DNA from: CAUZIZ01 sp965219855
Lineage (GTDB): Bacteria; Acidobacteriota; UBA6911; RPQK01; JAJDTT01
DNA: 64,000 nt
Direction of reading: 5' to 3'
NCBI GenBank assembly: GCA_965219855.1
Contig: CBDCOR010000013.1
Span: 62,001-126,000 of the forward strand
A model generated the notes under the pieces. That model saw only the letters and a program-made list of their open reading frames with translations, was not told the DNA's origin and searched no databases. The position numbers and the translations under genes are program-made. Each line of letters starts with the position of its first letter. Within the stretch, counting starts at the first letter, position 1. Of the stretch, positions 47,688 through 56,534 are shown piece by piece.

Positions 47688-47921
47688 GATCGCTCCTCCG
47701 AAAAGGAGTCATGGTACCGAAGGAGTCCAACGTCGCTTCCGTCCGCTCTGGAAACCGATTCCGGGAAACCGGCCGCCTTTCCGGGAAACCGGCCACCCTT
47801 CCGGAAACCCCGTTTCTAGTGGCCGGTTTCCCGCCGGATTGGGTGGCCGGTTTGCTCCGGAATCAGTGGCCGGTTTGCTCTGGAATCACCGGCCGGTTTC
47901 GTCCGGAATACGCAGTCAATC

Positions 47922-48268
47922 CTGCACAGCAGAGTTCAATCGATTACGTCAAAGAGGAAAGCCACGTGCTCCGTGAACAGATTGGCAACAAACCGCTGCG
48001 CCTCCCCATTCCCAGAGACGGAGGCTTGCTGAAAAGGCCAAGTTCGCAAGAGATACAAGCCCTCGTCGTCCGGATGGCGAAAGGTGATCCGACCTGGGGT
48101 TACATCCGAATCAGAGGGACTTTGCATAATCAGGCGCTGAAGAAGAGCTTTGGGTTCAGGGCATCCCGGAGTGTGTTTCCGCGGTCGGGATTCCGTTTCT
48201 TGAAGAGATGGGACTACAATAGCGATTACCTGAGGTTACCGAACGAGCCACTCTGGAAGGAGCACTGA
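47922..48268 (+). pseudogene. integrase-core transposase relic
   Basis: Frame S-I-D-Y-V-K-E-E-S-H-V-L-R-E-Q-I-G and R-L-P..., then E-I-Q-A-L-V-V-R-M-A-K and W-G-Y-I-R-I-R-G-T-L-H-N match the N-terminal half of rve-type transposases (N-Q-A-A-I-D-Y-L-x-x-E-N-x-V-L-R-E-Q; W-G-Y-x-R-I-Q-G-A-L). An internal segment is missing and the catalytic core is absent. The second IS21 element inserted at its 5' edge. Confidence 0.65.
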
Positions 48269-48291
48269 TTATCACGAATCCGGGATCAAGC

Positions 48292-49290
48292 ATGCCAGGG
48301 TCCGATCAGGGGCGGCGACGCAGCATCAACTTCAACGATCTCAACTTTGAGCGGCCTGTTCCTAAGTCGCTGGTCCACAAGCGGCGCGAGACAAATGTCC
48401 TGGTGACAGACGTCCGCCAGTTTGGCCCGGATACGTTCCTTTGTGGCGGAGTTGTTCCAAGGGGCCACACTTTCCTCGATGAGGAGGGGCGCGAGCCTAC
48501 ACGGGACATCCTGTTCTATACCGAAATGGGACGTCAGGCCAGCATTGCAGTTTCACATCGCTTCTTCAGCGTGCCTATGGACCATTGTTTCATCATGGGA
48601 GGCTCGGCGATTGAACTGCTGGGGCAGTGTCGAGGGGAGGAAAATGAGGTCGCGGCCGATAGGATTGCGATCGAGATCAGGATTCGGCAGAAGCAGCTCC
48701 GAAAAGGCACTTTGACCACCGCTCAGGCAGAATACGCTCTCTTCAGTGAACGATCTCAGGTCATCCGTGGCACGGGCTCCTGGAATCTCCAGGCAAGGTC
48801 ACTGTTCGAACGTGTTCGCCGTTCTGCCCTTGCTAACCTGCCCGCTGGGGAAGAGCTGATGACGTTTCCAAGAGTTGAGCCAGCAGCACTTGGAAGGCGG
48901 GACGCGGGCAATGTGGTGATCTCTTACCCCGAGAGACTCCGAGGCGAACACTTCTCTGCTCGCTTGCAGGTCGATCTCAAGCATCCGTTTTTCTTCGATC
49001 ATCCACTCGATCACGTCCCCGGCATCCTCGTGTTCGAAGGCTGTTCGCAACTGGCAATGCTCTCGATTGCCAGGGCGACCCGGTCTCGCGTCAAGGATCT
49101 CGTTCTCGATGCCTGTGAAATCCGGTTTGATCAGTTCGCAGAGTTGAGCCTTGAGACGGAGTTGGAGGCCCACATCGAAGGCTTATCAACGGAGAAAGAT
49201 CAGCGCGGAACCGCGACGGTGGTCGTAAAGGTTGCTCAGTCTGGCACTTCGCGGGGGCACGCCCTGCTGCATGCAAGCTTCTACAGCTAG
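48292..49290 (+). CDS. AfsA-type (A-factor biosynthesis hotdog) protein
   Basis: 332 residues with two AfsA hotdog repeats. The first starts V-P-K-S-L-V-H-K-R-R-E-T-N-V-L-V-T-D; the second has L-K-H-P-F-F-F-D-H-P-L-D-H-V-P-G and V-F-E-G-C-S-Q, the D-H-P-x-D-H-V-P-G-M-L-L-x-E signature. In Streptomyces AfsA condenses a beta-ketoacyl-ACP with dihydroxyacetone phosphate toward gamma-butyrolactone signals. It is followed 90 bp downstream, same strand, by a flavin oxidoreductase and, convergently, by a B12 radical SAM gene. I infer a small lipid-derived signal or metabolite pathway; the product is unknown. Confidence 0.85.
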   Translation: MPGSDQGRRRSINFNDLNFERPVPKSLVHKRRETNVLVTDVRQFGPDTFLCGGVVPRGHTFLDEEGREPTRDILFYTEMGRQASIAVSHRFFSVPMDHCFIMGGSAIELLGQCRGEENEVAADRIAIEIRIRQKQLRKGTLTTAQAEYALFSERSQVIRGTGSWNLQARSLFERVRRSALANLPAGEELMTFPRVEPAALGRRDAGNVVISYPERLRGEHFSARLQVDLKHPFFFDHPLDHVPGILVFEGCSQLAMLSIARATRSRVKDLVLDACEIRFDQFAELSLETELEAHIEGLSTEKDQRGTATVVVKVAQSGTSRGHALLHASFYS

Positions 49291-49380
49291 GTGGCTCAGT
49301 AGGCAACGGCAGATCACCGCTCCCCAGTCCGAGCAGACTTGCTCTGGCTCAACTTCTCGATGTAATGCTCCAGGGAGGTC

Positions 49381-50694
49381 GTGGTCTTGTCGAATTCAGA
49401 CCGATGGTTGGTAGTTGGATGTGGTGCTTCCGGCATCGCTGCCACGCACTTCCTCAAGCAGAGCGGAGCTGACGTCGAGATCCTCGAGAAGAGTACCCTC
49501 CCCGGTGGTCGGATGGGATGGGCCATGTTGGGTGATCGAGTGGTTGACCTAGGTGGAAAGAATATCGGGAGGAAGTACACTCTGTTTCGCGAGTTCACCG
49601 ATTCGATGGGGGGTCATCCCTACGAATACTTCGGCGTCAATTCGTCCCAGGTAAGAGAAGGCAAGATTGTCACATTCGACAGTAAACGCCGATGGCGTTC
49701 GCTGCTCAATCTGGCTCGCGACGCCACTGGTACGGATGCTCTGCGGTTTGGTCGATTTGTGCTGCGCGTCAAACGTCGTGAGGAGGACGGCTACCTCTCT
49801 TCACCCTATTTTCGCAAGCTGGGAATTCGCTGTGGAGCGCGCCCAGTCAACCGCTTCTTCAGCCCGGAGTTCTGCCGTCGGATCATACGCCCGATGAGTA
49901 TTCGAATGAACGGCGCAGAACCCGATGAGATTTACATGGGTACTTTGGGATCCAACATCCGAATGGTACTCGACAGCTTCGATCAACTGCAGAAAGGAGT
50001 GCGGCCGCTATTGGAGTCATTCGCGGGTAAGGTGAAGGTCCACCTGGGTAGGCCGGTGCAATCCATCGTGGCCGAGCGGGGCCGAATCAGGGCTGTGCGA
50101 GTGGTTCGAAGTGACGGACGGATTGAAGAACTGGGTTGTGCGGGCGTCATCCTCGCGACACCGGCACCGATTACCGCCCACCTTCTGCAGGACATCGCTC
50201 CGGCCCTGGCTCAAGAGCTGAAAACGGTGGCCTACTATCCCGTGATGTTGGTTGTGGCAGAGTATGACCGGGAGATCTTCTCGTCTCAGGTGAGAGCACT
50301 GGTATTTGACGAAGGCGAACCCATTAGTAACGCGGGCGCCTATGGGATCAACGACCTCAATCTTGTCCGTTACACGTTTAGCGGCCGGACTGCCCGGCTA
50401 CTTTTGAAGGACTCGGCCGGGATCGAGCAACTGCTCCAGCGCGGAGAAGAGGTGCTGAATCGACATGTTCCGGTGAACAAGAGCTGGCGCAAGACCTACA
50501 TCGCTCGGCACTTTGAGCTGGGCCTGTGCGCTTATACTCCGATTCAGGCCGCCTTTCTCGACCGATTAAGAGACTCGTTGAGAGGAATCAAAGGGCTGGG
50601 ACTGACGGGGGACTACATCGAGGGAGCGTCTATCGAGGCCTGCTTCCGCGCCGCCCGTTCCTGTGCCGAGCGAGCGATCCACGAGGAGGCATAG
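49381..50694 (+). CDS. FAD/NAD-binding amine-oxidase-like oxidoreductase
   Basis: 437 residues from GTG 49381 (TTG 49387 also possible). Rossmann motif V-V-G-C-G-A-S-G-I-A-A, then E-I-L-E-K-S-T-L-P-G-G-R-M-G, the dinucleotide-binding and G-G-R motif of protoporphyrinogen oxidase/phytoene desaturase-like flavoproteins; near the C-terminus G-L-T-G-D-Y-I-E-G-A-S-I-E-A-C, the flavin-closing motif. Likely desaturates or oxidises a lipid-like or polycyclic substrate. Same direction as and 90 bp from the AfsA gene, so probably co-transcribed. Confidence 0.85.
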   Translation: MVLSNSDRWLVVGCGASGIAATHFLKQSGADVEILEKSTLPGGRMGWAMLGDRVVDLGGKNIGRKYTLFREFTDSMGGHPYEYFGVNSSQVREGKIVTFDSKRRWRSLLNLARDATGTDALRFGRFVLRVKRREEDGYLSSPYFRKLGIRCGARPVNRFFSPEFCRRIIRPMSIRMNGAEPDEIYMGTLGSNIRMVLDSFDQLQKGVRPLLESFAGKVKVHLGRPVQSIVAERGRIRAVRVVRSDGRIEELGCAGVILATPAPITAHLLQDIAPALAQELKTVAYYPVMLVVAEYDREIFSSQVRALVFDEGEPISNAGAYGINDLNLVRYTFSGRTARLLLKDSAGIEQLLQRGEEVLNRHVPVNKSWRKTYIARHFELGLCAYTPIQAAFLDRLRDSLRGIKGLGLTGDYIEGASIEACFRAARSCAERAIHEEA

Positions 50695-50747
50695 CACCGG
50701 GCGATTCAGCTCGACATATCACACCAGACACGATCTTCAATTCACAT

Positions 50748-51148
50748 TCAGTCCCGCCGGTCGAAAGATGCATCAGCTTCGGGCAGCTTGATGCTCAGCG
50801 GCAGTTCCGCGCGATCGACACCATATCTTCGCCGTCGCAAGCGCGCATAGTCCGATGCGCCATCCAGAAACACGCGGCCGATACCTCCAGACATCGGATG
50901 CATCGACTTCTGGGCACAGATTCTGTTGAAGAGACTCATGCCGACGCCTCCCAGGTAATCCTCCAATGGTTCGCCCTGTCGAGCGGCAAAGTGCCGGGTT
51001 CGCCGAATCAAGTGCCCAAGGGAAAAGAACGATGTGTAGCAATGATACAGCAGTCTCGTGAGCTCAGCTCCAGATATGCTCGGATGTCTCCAGGTGGGGC
51101 AAGTCGTGTCGAAGCGATCGAGATTCTGCTCGATGATCGAGCCGTCTC
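50748..51148 (-). pseudogene. B12-binding radical SAM protein, 3' part beyond IS21
   Basis: Continues F-L-R-D-G from the piece at 53922 as S-I-I-E-Q-N-L-D-R-F-D-T-T-C-P-T-W (the TSD restores the frame), ending at 50748 after about 130 residues. It contains G-E-P-L-E-D-Y-L-G-G-V-G and L-G-H-L-I-R-R-T-R-H, ordinary C-terminal sequence for this family. Non-functional because it is separated from its start. Confidence 0.8.
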
Positions 51149-51243
51149 TGTCAGGGGCCACCCAAAAGCGGCCAGTGAGGGCCACTTCAAAACCGGCCAT
51201 TTTCAAGAGCCATTGAGGGCCGCATCCGGCGTAGGATGCGCCG

Positions 51244-52633
51244 ATGGCCAATACATTGAAAATGGAAAAGAAGCAAACGGTTTTGGCGCTCCTGAAGCTG
51301 GGCTGGTCGTATCGTCGGATCGAGCGAGAGGTGGGAGTCCGACGAGAGAGGATTGCCCGCTATGATCCCTCCCGAGATTCAAAACCGGCCAAAGTGGCCC
51401 CCGGCTCGGAGGAGCAAAAGCGGCCAAAGCGGCCCCCGGGTCTGCGCAGCTTCTGTGAGCCCTTTCGGGAGCAGATTGAAAAGAAACTCCAGCAGGGATT
51501 GCAGGCCAAGCGGATCTGGCAGGACCTGGTCTTCGAGCAGGGATTCGGGGGAGCCTACAACTCCGTCAAGCGCTTCTGTGGAAAGCTCAAGGCGGAGAGT
51601 CCTCGCGTGTTTGCTCGGGTGGAAACTCCCCCCGGTCGGGACCTGCAGATCGACTTCGGCAAAGGAGCCCTGACTCGGACCGAATCGGGTCGTTACCGCC
51701 GTCCTCATCTGAGGCGGCGTGGAGGTGGTTCGCCTCGATAACCTCAAGGCCGGGATCACCCGGGCTTGCTTGGTGGACCCCGAGGTCAATGCCGTCTTCA
51801 GTGCGCTCGCTCGCCACTACGGCTTCGCCGTGCTGCCCATCCATCCGGGCGCTCCGAACGAGAACGGAAAAGTCGAAAGAAGCATCGGATATACCGACTC
51901 CAGCGCGCTCAAAGCTCGCCGCTTCGAGAGCCTGGATGCGCAGAATGAGCATCTGCAGAGTTGGAACGAGCGAATCGCCCGCCAGCGCATCCACGGCACC
52001 ACCAAGCAGCAGGTCTGGCCCCGCTTTGTCGAAGAACAGAAGCATCTCCGACCGCTTCCGGATTCCCGCTTCAGTTTCTTCCGCGTGGGCCGTCGAACGG
52101 TCTCCACCGATGGCCACATCGAAGTCGACCGAGCGTTCTACTCGGTGCCCAATCATCTGCTCGGTTGTGAAGTCGCCGTGCACTGGGATGATCGTATCGT
52201 CCGCGTCTTCTTTCGTGAGCAACAGGTGGCCCTGCATCCGAAGCACCCGCCGGGGAGATTCCGAACCGAAACGAGCCATCTTCCGGAACGCAAACGCTAC
52301 GCGCACTATCGAACCGAGCATCATCTGCTGAAGCAAGCCCGAGCCGTGGGTCCAGAGGCGCACCGCTGGGCCGAGCGAGCTCTGGAGGTCCGAGACATGC
52401 TCGCCTACCGACTCGTGCAGGGCATGATCTCGCTGACCCGCCGCTACCGCGCTTCGGTCGTCGACGAAGCCTGCGGCAAGGCGCTCGCACATGACGCCTT
52501 CCGCTACCGGACTCTGGTGGCTTTGTGTAAGCGACTGGACGTGCCGCAGCGCTCTTTGTTTACCTCCGAGCACGAGTTGATCCGACCGCTGTCCGAGTAC
52601 CAGATCACCGATCCCACAGGAGAACCAGAATGA
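51244..52633 (+). pseudogene. istA: IS21 istA, inactivated by a 107-bp deletion (copy C)
   Basis: Starts like copies A and B but after R-Y-R-R-P-H-L (near 51710) 107 bp are absent between CATCTG and AGGCGGCG, shifting the frame; the rest (V-R-L-D-N-L-K onward) is open in another frame from about 51719 to 52633. The region between the first and second catalytic Asp is lost. Confidence 0.92.
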
Positions 52634-53403
52634 TCTCATCAGAACTGGAACGAAAACTTCGTCACCTCCGGCTCTCGGGCCTGGCTCAGGTCTTTGACGT
52701 TCGCCTGCAACAAGCCGTCCAGGGAAGGCTCAGCCATCAGGAGTTCTTTGAGCTGCTGATTGATGACGAGCTGACCCGCCGTCGGGACCGGCTGTTGGAG
52801 CGACGTTTGCGCCAGGCCCAGTTTCCGGAACAAAAGCACTTGGAGGACTTTAACTTCTCCTTTAACCCCTCCATCAACCGGCAGCAGATCTTCGATCTGG
52901 CTACCGGCCGATTCATCCAACAGCGCCGCGGCTGGTTGGTCATCGGTCAGACCGGAGTCGGCAAGAGCCATCTGATCATCACCGTCGGGATCAAGGCGGT
53001 CGAAGCCGGTCACCGGGTGCAGTACAAGTCGGCTTTCGATCTGCTGGAAGACATCGCCGAAGCCACGGCCACCGGCAGACGCCGATCTTACATTACGGAG
53101 ATGACCCGGATCCCGCTGCTGATCCTCGAGGATCTGGGACTCCGCAGAGTGCCGGAGTCGGCGGCAGAAGATCTGTTGGAGATCCTGCACCGCCGATACC
53201 AGAAGACCTCGACGATCCTCAGTTCGAATCGACCCCTGGAGGACTGGGGCGCGATGCTGGGAGGAGATACGGCGGCCACCTCGGCGCTGCTGGACCGCTT
53301 CCTGCACACTTCGGAAGTCACCTTCATTCGGGGCAAGAGCTATCGCCTCTACGAGCGACAGCAACGAGAGAAATCCACCCCGAAGCGAGGGAAAGAGAAA
53401 TGA
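52630..53403 (+). CDS. istB: IS21 helper ATPase IstB (copy C)
   Basis: Identical 257-residue protein to copies A and B (Walker A G-Q-T-G-V-G-K-S-H). Still intact although its istA is broken. Confidence 0.93.
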   Translation: MISSELERKLRHLRLSGLAQVFDVRLQQAVQGRLSHQEFFELLIDDELTRRRDRLLERRLRQAQFPEQKHLEDFNFSFNPSINRQQIFDLATGRFIQQRRGWLVIGQTGVGKSHLIITVGIKAVEAGHRVQYKSAFDLLEDIAEATATGRRRSYITEMTRIPLLILEDLGLRRVPESAAEDLLEILHRRYQKTSTILSSNRPLEDWGAMLGGDTAATSALLDRFLHTSEVTFIRGKSYRLYERQQREKSTPKRGKEK

Positions 53404-53921
53404 CACCTGCGAGGCGAGTGCTGTGAGTGCGGGCTTGTCCCCTACTCGCAGACCCTGGGACTCAGCCCCAGGCTTCGTAGATTGCCCGCTCCGAGGGAGG
53501 GGTCAGGACAGGGTGGGGCAGAGCTCATTGCTTGAGGGGCCTCTGAGCGAATGTTTTTTGAAAAAAGGAAGCCAGGAAGAAGCCGTGTCGTTGAAACCAA
53601 GCAGAGACCATGGAAGCCAGGCTTCTCGAGTTTCCCCCAACACCCCCGGAAAGCCGTGGAAACTGCCGCGCTATGGAAACCGTGGGAAAACGGCTGCCTC
53701 GCGAAGACGACTCCAGGAGGCGAGTTTTTCCACCGTTCCCACAGCGCTTGGAAAACTCCTCCGGACGGAGTTTCCCACAGTTCCCACCGCTTCTACGGCT
53801 GAACACACAACAAAGCCTCCTCCCCCCGCTTCGCGGGGAGGGCTTCACAAGGGATTGAAATGACTCGAACCGGAGGATATAACTACTGAATCACTGGCCG
53901 CTTTTGAAGTGGCCCCCGACA

Positions 53922-55055
53922 GCCGTCTCTCAGAAATTCGTCATACTGCTGTGTCCCGGGAATCGGGCAAAGAATATAGAAGGAGGCCCAGTTTGGCTCC
54001 AGTGCCTTTACCGTTTCCAGCTGATGCAAGATATCGTCCTGGTTGTCCTCCGGAAAACCGATAATGTTTGAAAGATGAGCACTGACACCATACTCCGCGC
54101 ATAGCCTGACTATCTCGCCATACACTTCAGGACGATTCTGGTACTTGTGAACCGAAATCAGAGTGCGGCGGCTGAAGGACTCTACTCCAACAAACATCTG
54201 GAAGCAGCCAGCCTGGCCAAGCAGATCGACTAGCTCGGGCTGCCTGAGAATCTGGGTATCGCATTGGACGAAGAGCTTGAACTTCAGATTGTCGTCAATC
54301 ATCGCTTCGAGAAGGTCCTTTGCTCGGGAATACTTGTTGAAATTGTCGGAAGTGAACATGATCATCTTTACACCGGCTTCCTTGGCCGCCCTGAGACTCT
54401 CAAGGGTCGTCGTCACACTTTGTGCCCGGATGCGATGGCCGGAAATCTTGATCACGGAACAGAATGTGCACGAGAAAGGACAACCGCGGGCTGGATATAG
54501 CCCCAGCATGGGTAGAACGTAGCGTCGAAGCTCCTCTGGGTTGGGCGGCGCGACGACGGGCGGATCCAAATCATGGTCCCACCTTTGATCCTGACCATAC
54601 ACCGGCTGAAGCTCACCTCGGATTGCGTCACTGAGAATACGCGACCAGACAAGCTCTCCCTCAGCAAGCGCAAAGCTTGTGCCGCTGTGCCAAAACTCCG
54701 ACGTGTCGCACGTCATCGCGTGGGGCCCACCAATAACGGCTAGGCAGTCGTTCTGGAGGGCGTAGGCAGCCAGATCCAAAGCACGATGGAACTGATGGCT
54801 CTGCACTCCGACAAGTGCCACCAGTGTCTTTCCTCTCGATCCACTTTGGAGAAGCGAAAAGTACTTGAGGTCGGTGTAGACGTACTCGTCGATGGTGTGC
54901 ACTTCGATGGGTGTTCCATCGAGCCAGGCTGGCGTTAGGCTTCTCAGATGAGGCAACGTGCTGTTGGGCATGAAGCCCTTCCTGAATCGTTCGACATACC
55001 CGTTCCGTAGGTACTTGCTAGGCTTAAGGATGACAAGTCTCAACGGTCCCCGCAT
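53922..55055 (-). pseudogene. B12-binding radical SAM protein, 5' part, cut by IS21
   Basis: About 375 residues from ATG 55055. N-terminal cobalamin-binding-like fold (L-V-A-L-V-G-V-Q-S-H-Q-F-H-R, then L-A-V-I-G-G-P-H-A), followed by the radical SAM cluster G-C-P-F-S-C-T-F-C near residue 200 (C-x3-C-x2-C) and the barrel through S-N-I-I-G-F-P-E-D-N. Cobalamin radical SAM enzymes methylate or rearrange unactivated carbons in natural products and hopanoids. IS21 copy C interrupts after E-F-L-R-D-G; the last 130 residues are at 50748-51148. The full protein was about 510 residues. Confidence 0.85.
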
Positions 55056-55239
55056 AGGCTCGCTCCTTAGAGGTAGGGATCAAAGCTGTTTGTCACGGGC
55101 GACTACGTCGAGAGAGCTTCTGGTAACGACCTGCTTCAGAGCTGCCCGTCCGTGTGTCGAAAAGGCGATCCGTAAAAGGATCGCCCCAAGCACCGTGAGC
55201 CCCAGGAGCGTCACCGTACTGCAGCCAGAGCCGGGGATG

Positions 55240-56100
55240 TCACCTCAATAAGAAATCCTCGTCACCGAAGCCAGGGTTGAGCCTCACGTTCGTGTAAGAA
55301 TACGATTCATAAAGCTCATCGGACCAATCAAAGGCCTGGATCCTCAGGGGTAGCCTTGACTCCTTGTCGACCGCGGCCTCCACCCGGTAAGCGTAGTATT
55401 TAGGTATTCGCAGCCTCTTTCCTTCTTCGAGGTCGAAGAAATCACGGACGTTGTCATTGTTATGAACGATGACATACGGATGGATCTCGAATCTCTCAGC
55501 TATCGACCAGATCGTATCTCCCTCTTCGACTGTATAGCTACGAGGCCGTTGATTGGGGAAGGTTCCTTCAATGACCCAGACCGGCCTCCCCTCTATGACA
55601 CTATCTTCTTTCGTCCAGAGACGAAATTCGGGATCCTGCTTCCCTTTGCTCAATTCCTTCAGCATGAAATCGATGAGGTTGCCGATCCCAATGTTGCTGA
55701 TCGTTTGGTGCTGATTCTTCAAGGCTCGTGGGGAGCGTATCTCAAATTTCTCTGGGGCAAAGATGCGCTTGAGCCAGGACTCCGCGCGGAAGTAGAATTC
55801 CGTCGGATTTCGATCCTTCAGGTACACTACTTGTCGCCCGGCGAAGGGACCCACGATCCACTCCAGATACACGTCGAAGGGCTTGCGAAAGCGAAGCAGA
55901 GTGATTCCTTCCTGGCTCAGTCGAGAATCGATGCGCTCGATTGTCTTGAGTACCGCTTGGTAGTCGTTAACCTGTTGGTAATGACCCTTCATTGACGATA
56001 GCATGCGCTCGATATCGAGTCCCTCCAGCCAGGGCCACCCACTCGTGACAAGCACGGCTCCCAGTATTGCCTTTTTCAACTTCAGTCTAGTCATTCTCAT
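55240..56100 (-). CDS. DUF1571 protein with embedded LysM domain
   Basis: About 286 residues from ATG 56100 (the frame opens at 56139; the later start gives a good signal helix L-K-K-A-I-L-G-A-V-L-V-T-S-G). DUF1571 features: V-N-D-Y-Q-A-V-L-K-T-I-E, L-L-R-F-R-K-P-F-D-V-Y-L-E-W and A-G-R-Q-V-V-Y-L. A LysM (S-Y-T-V-E-E-G-D-T-I-W-S-I-A-E-R-F ... L-R-I-P) is inserted before the last DUF1571 strands (Y-S-Y-T-N-V-R-L-N). A periplasmic protein likely bound to peptidoglycan. It follows the radical SAM gene's promoter region and points the same way. Confidence 0.8.
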   Translation of the reverse strand: MRMTRLKLKKAILGAVLVTSGWPWLEGLDIERMLSSMKGHYQQVNDYQAVLKTIERIDSRLSQEGITLLRFRKPFDVYLEWIVGPFAGRQVVYLKDRNPTEFYFRAESWLKRIFAPEKFEIRSPRALKNQHQTISNIGIGNLIDFMLKELSKGKQDPEFRLWTKEDSVIEGRPVWVIEGTFPNQRPRSYTVEEGDTIWSIAERFEIHPYVIVHNNDNVRDFFDLEEGKRLRIPKYYAYRVEAAVDKESRLPLRIQAFDWSDELYESYSYTNVRLNPGFGDEDFLLR

Positions 56101-56139
56101 CGGGGAATCTGGGTGACAGATAGGTCTCCTGTCGTGCAT

Positions 56140-56534
56140 CCTTTCCGGACGCCTTGGTTAGAGATCCATCTAATCCCCATTGAACAATGAGATAACCGGA
56201 TGCAACCGGATGAAACAAGCACCCCAAGCAATGCGACACTCACTAGCACCAGGTTCCGATCAGTCCTCCCCACAACAATCGCAAACCCAATTCTCAGAGT
56301 CAATAAGTTGTCCCCTCTATCTGGTTTCTAATCGGCGTGCACTTCGGAAGGAGTAGAGTCCAGGGACGTGGTGTACAGCTGAGAAGTACCGGCGCGCAGC
56401 GAGGCACCTCTGGCTGATGGCGCTGACGGCACTTACCTGTTCAACTTCTTCACCTCATGTGAAAGACGTCATATCTAACGGAAACATGTTGCATAAAGGG
56501 AAAGAAAAGCTGAAACCGACTAAGATTATGGAAG
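56140..56534. other. no gene recognised
   Basis: A relatively A/T-rich intergenic region between the DUF1571 gene and the SANT-like gene. Short frames have no family features. It probably contains divergent promoters; GAAAGACGTCATATC near 56460 has a short palindrome (GACGTC). Confidence 0.4.

Larger units (their letters stand above)
44515..47914 (-). mobile_element. second IS21-type element with accessory gene, 3400 bp
   Basis: Ends TGCGTATTCCGGTGAAACCG at 44515 and, inverted, at 47914 (TGCGTATTCCGG on the minus strand). GTCAATC is duplicated exactly at 44508-44514 and 47915-47921. Several CCGGTTT/AAACCGG subterminal repeats lie at both ends (47750-47905). Unlike copies A-C it carries a third gene downstream of istB. 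Inserted into an integrase-type transposase relic. Confidence 0.92.
51149..53921 (+). mobile_element. IS21-family element, copy C (decayed, 2773 bp)
   Basis: Same family as copies A and B, opposite orientation. GCCGTCTC is duplicated at 51141-51148 and 53922-53929. It is 132 bp shorter: 107 bp lost inside istA near 51710 and 25 bp lost from the left-end subterminal repeats (only one CGGCCAG block remains next to TGATTCAG near 53895). Cannot move by its own transposase. Confidence 0.92.

Noticed and set aside
53423..53863. 146-codon frame in the non-coding part of IS21
   Set aside because: No start site, low-complexity S/P/R-rich sequence over hairpins; identical in all copies as expected for the element but without protein features.
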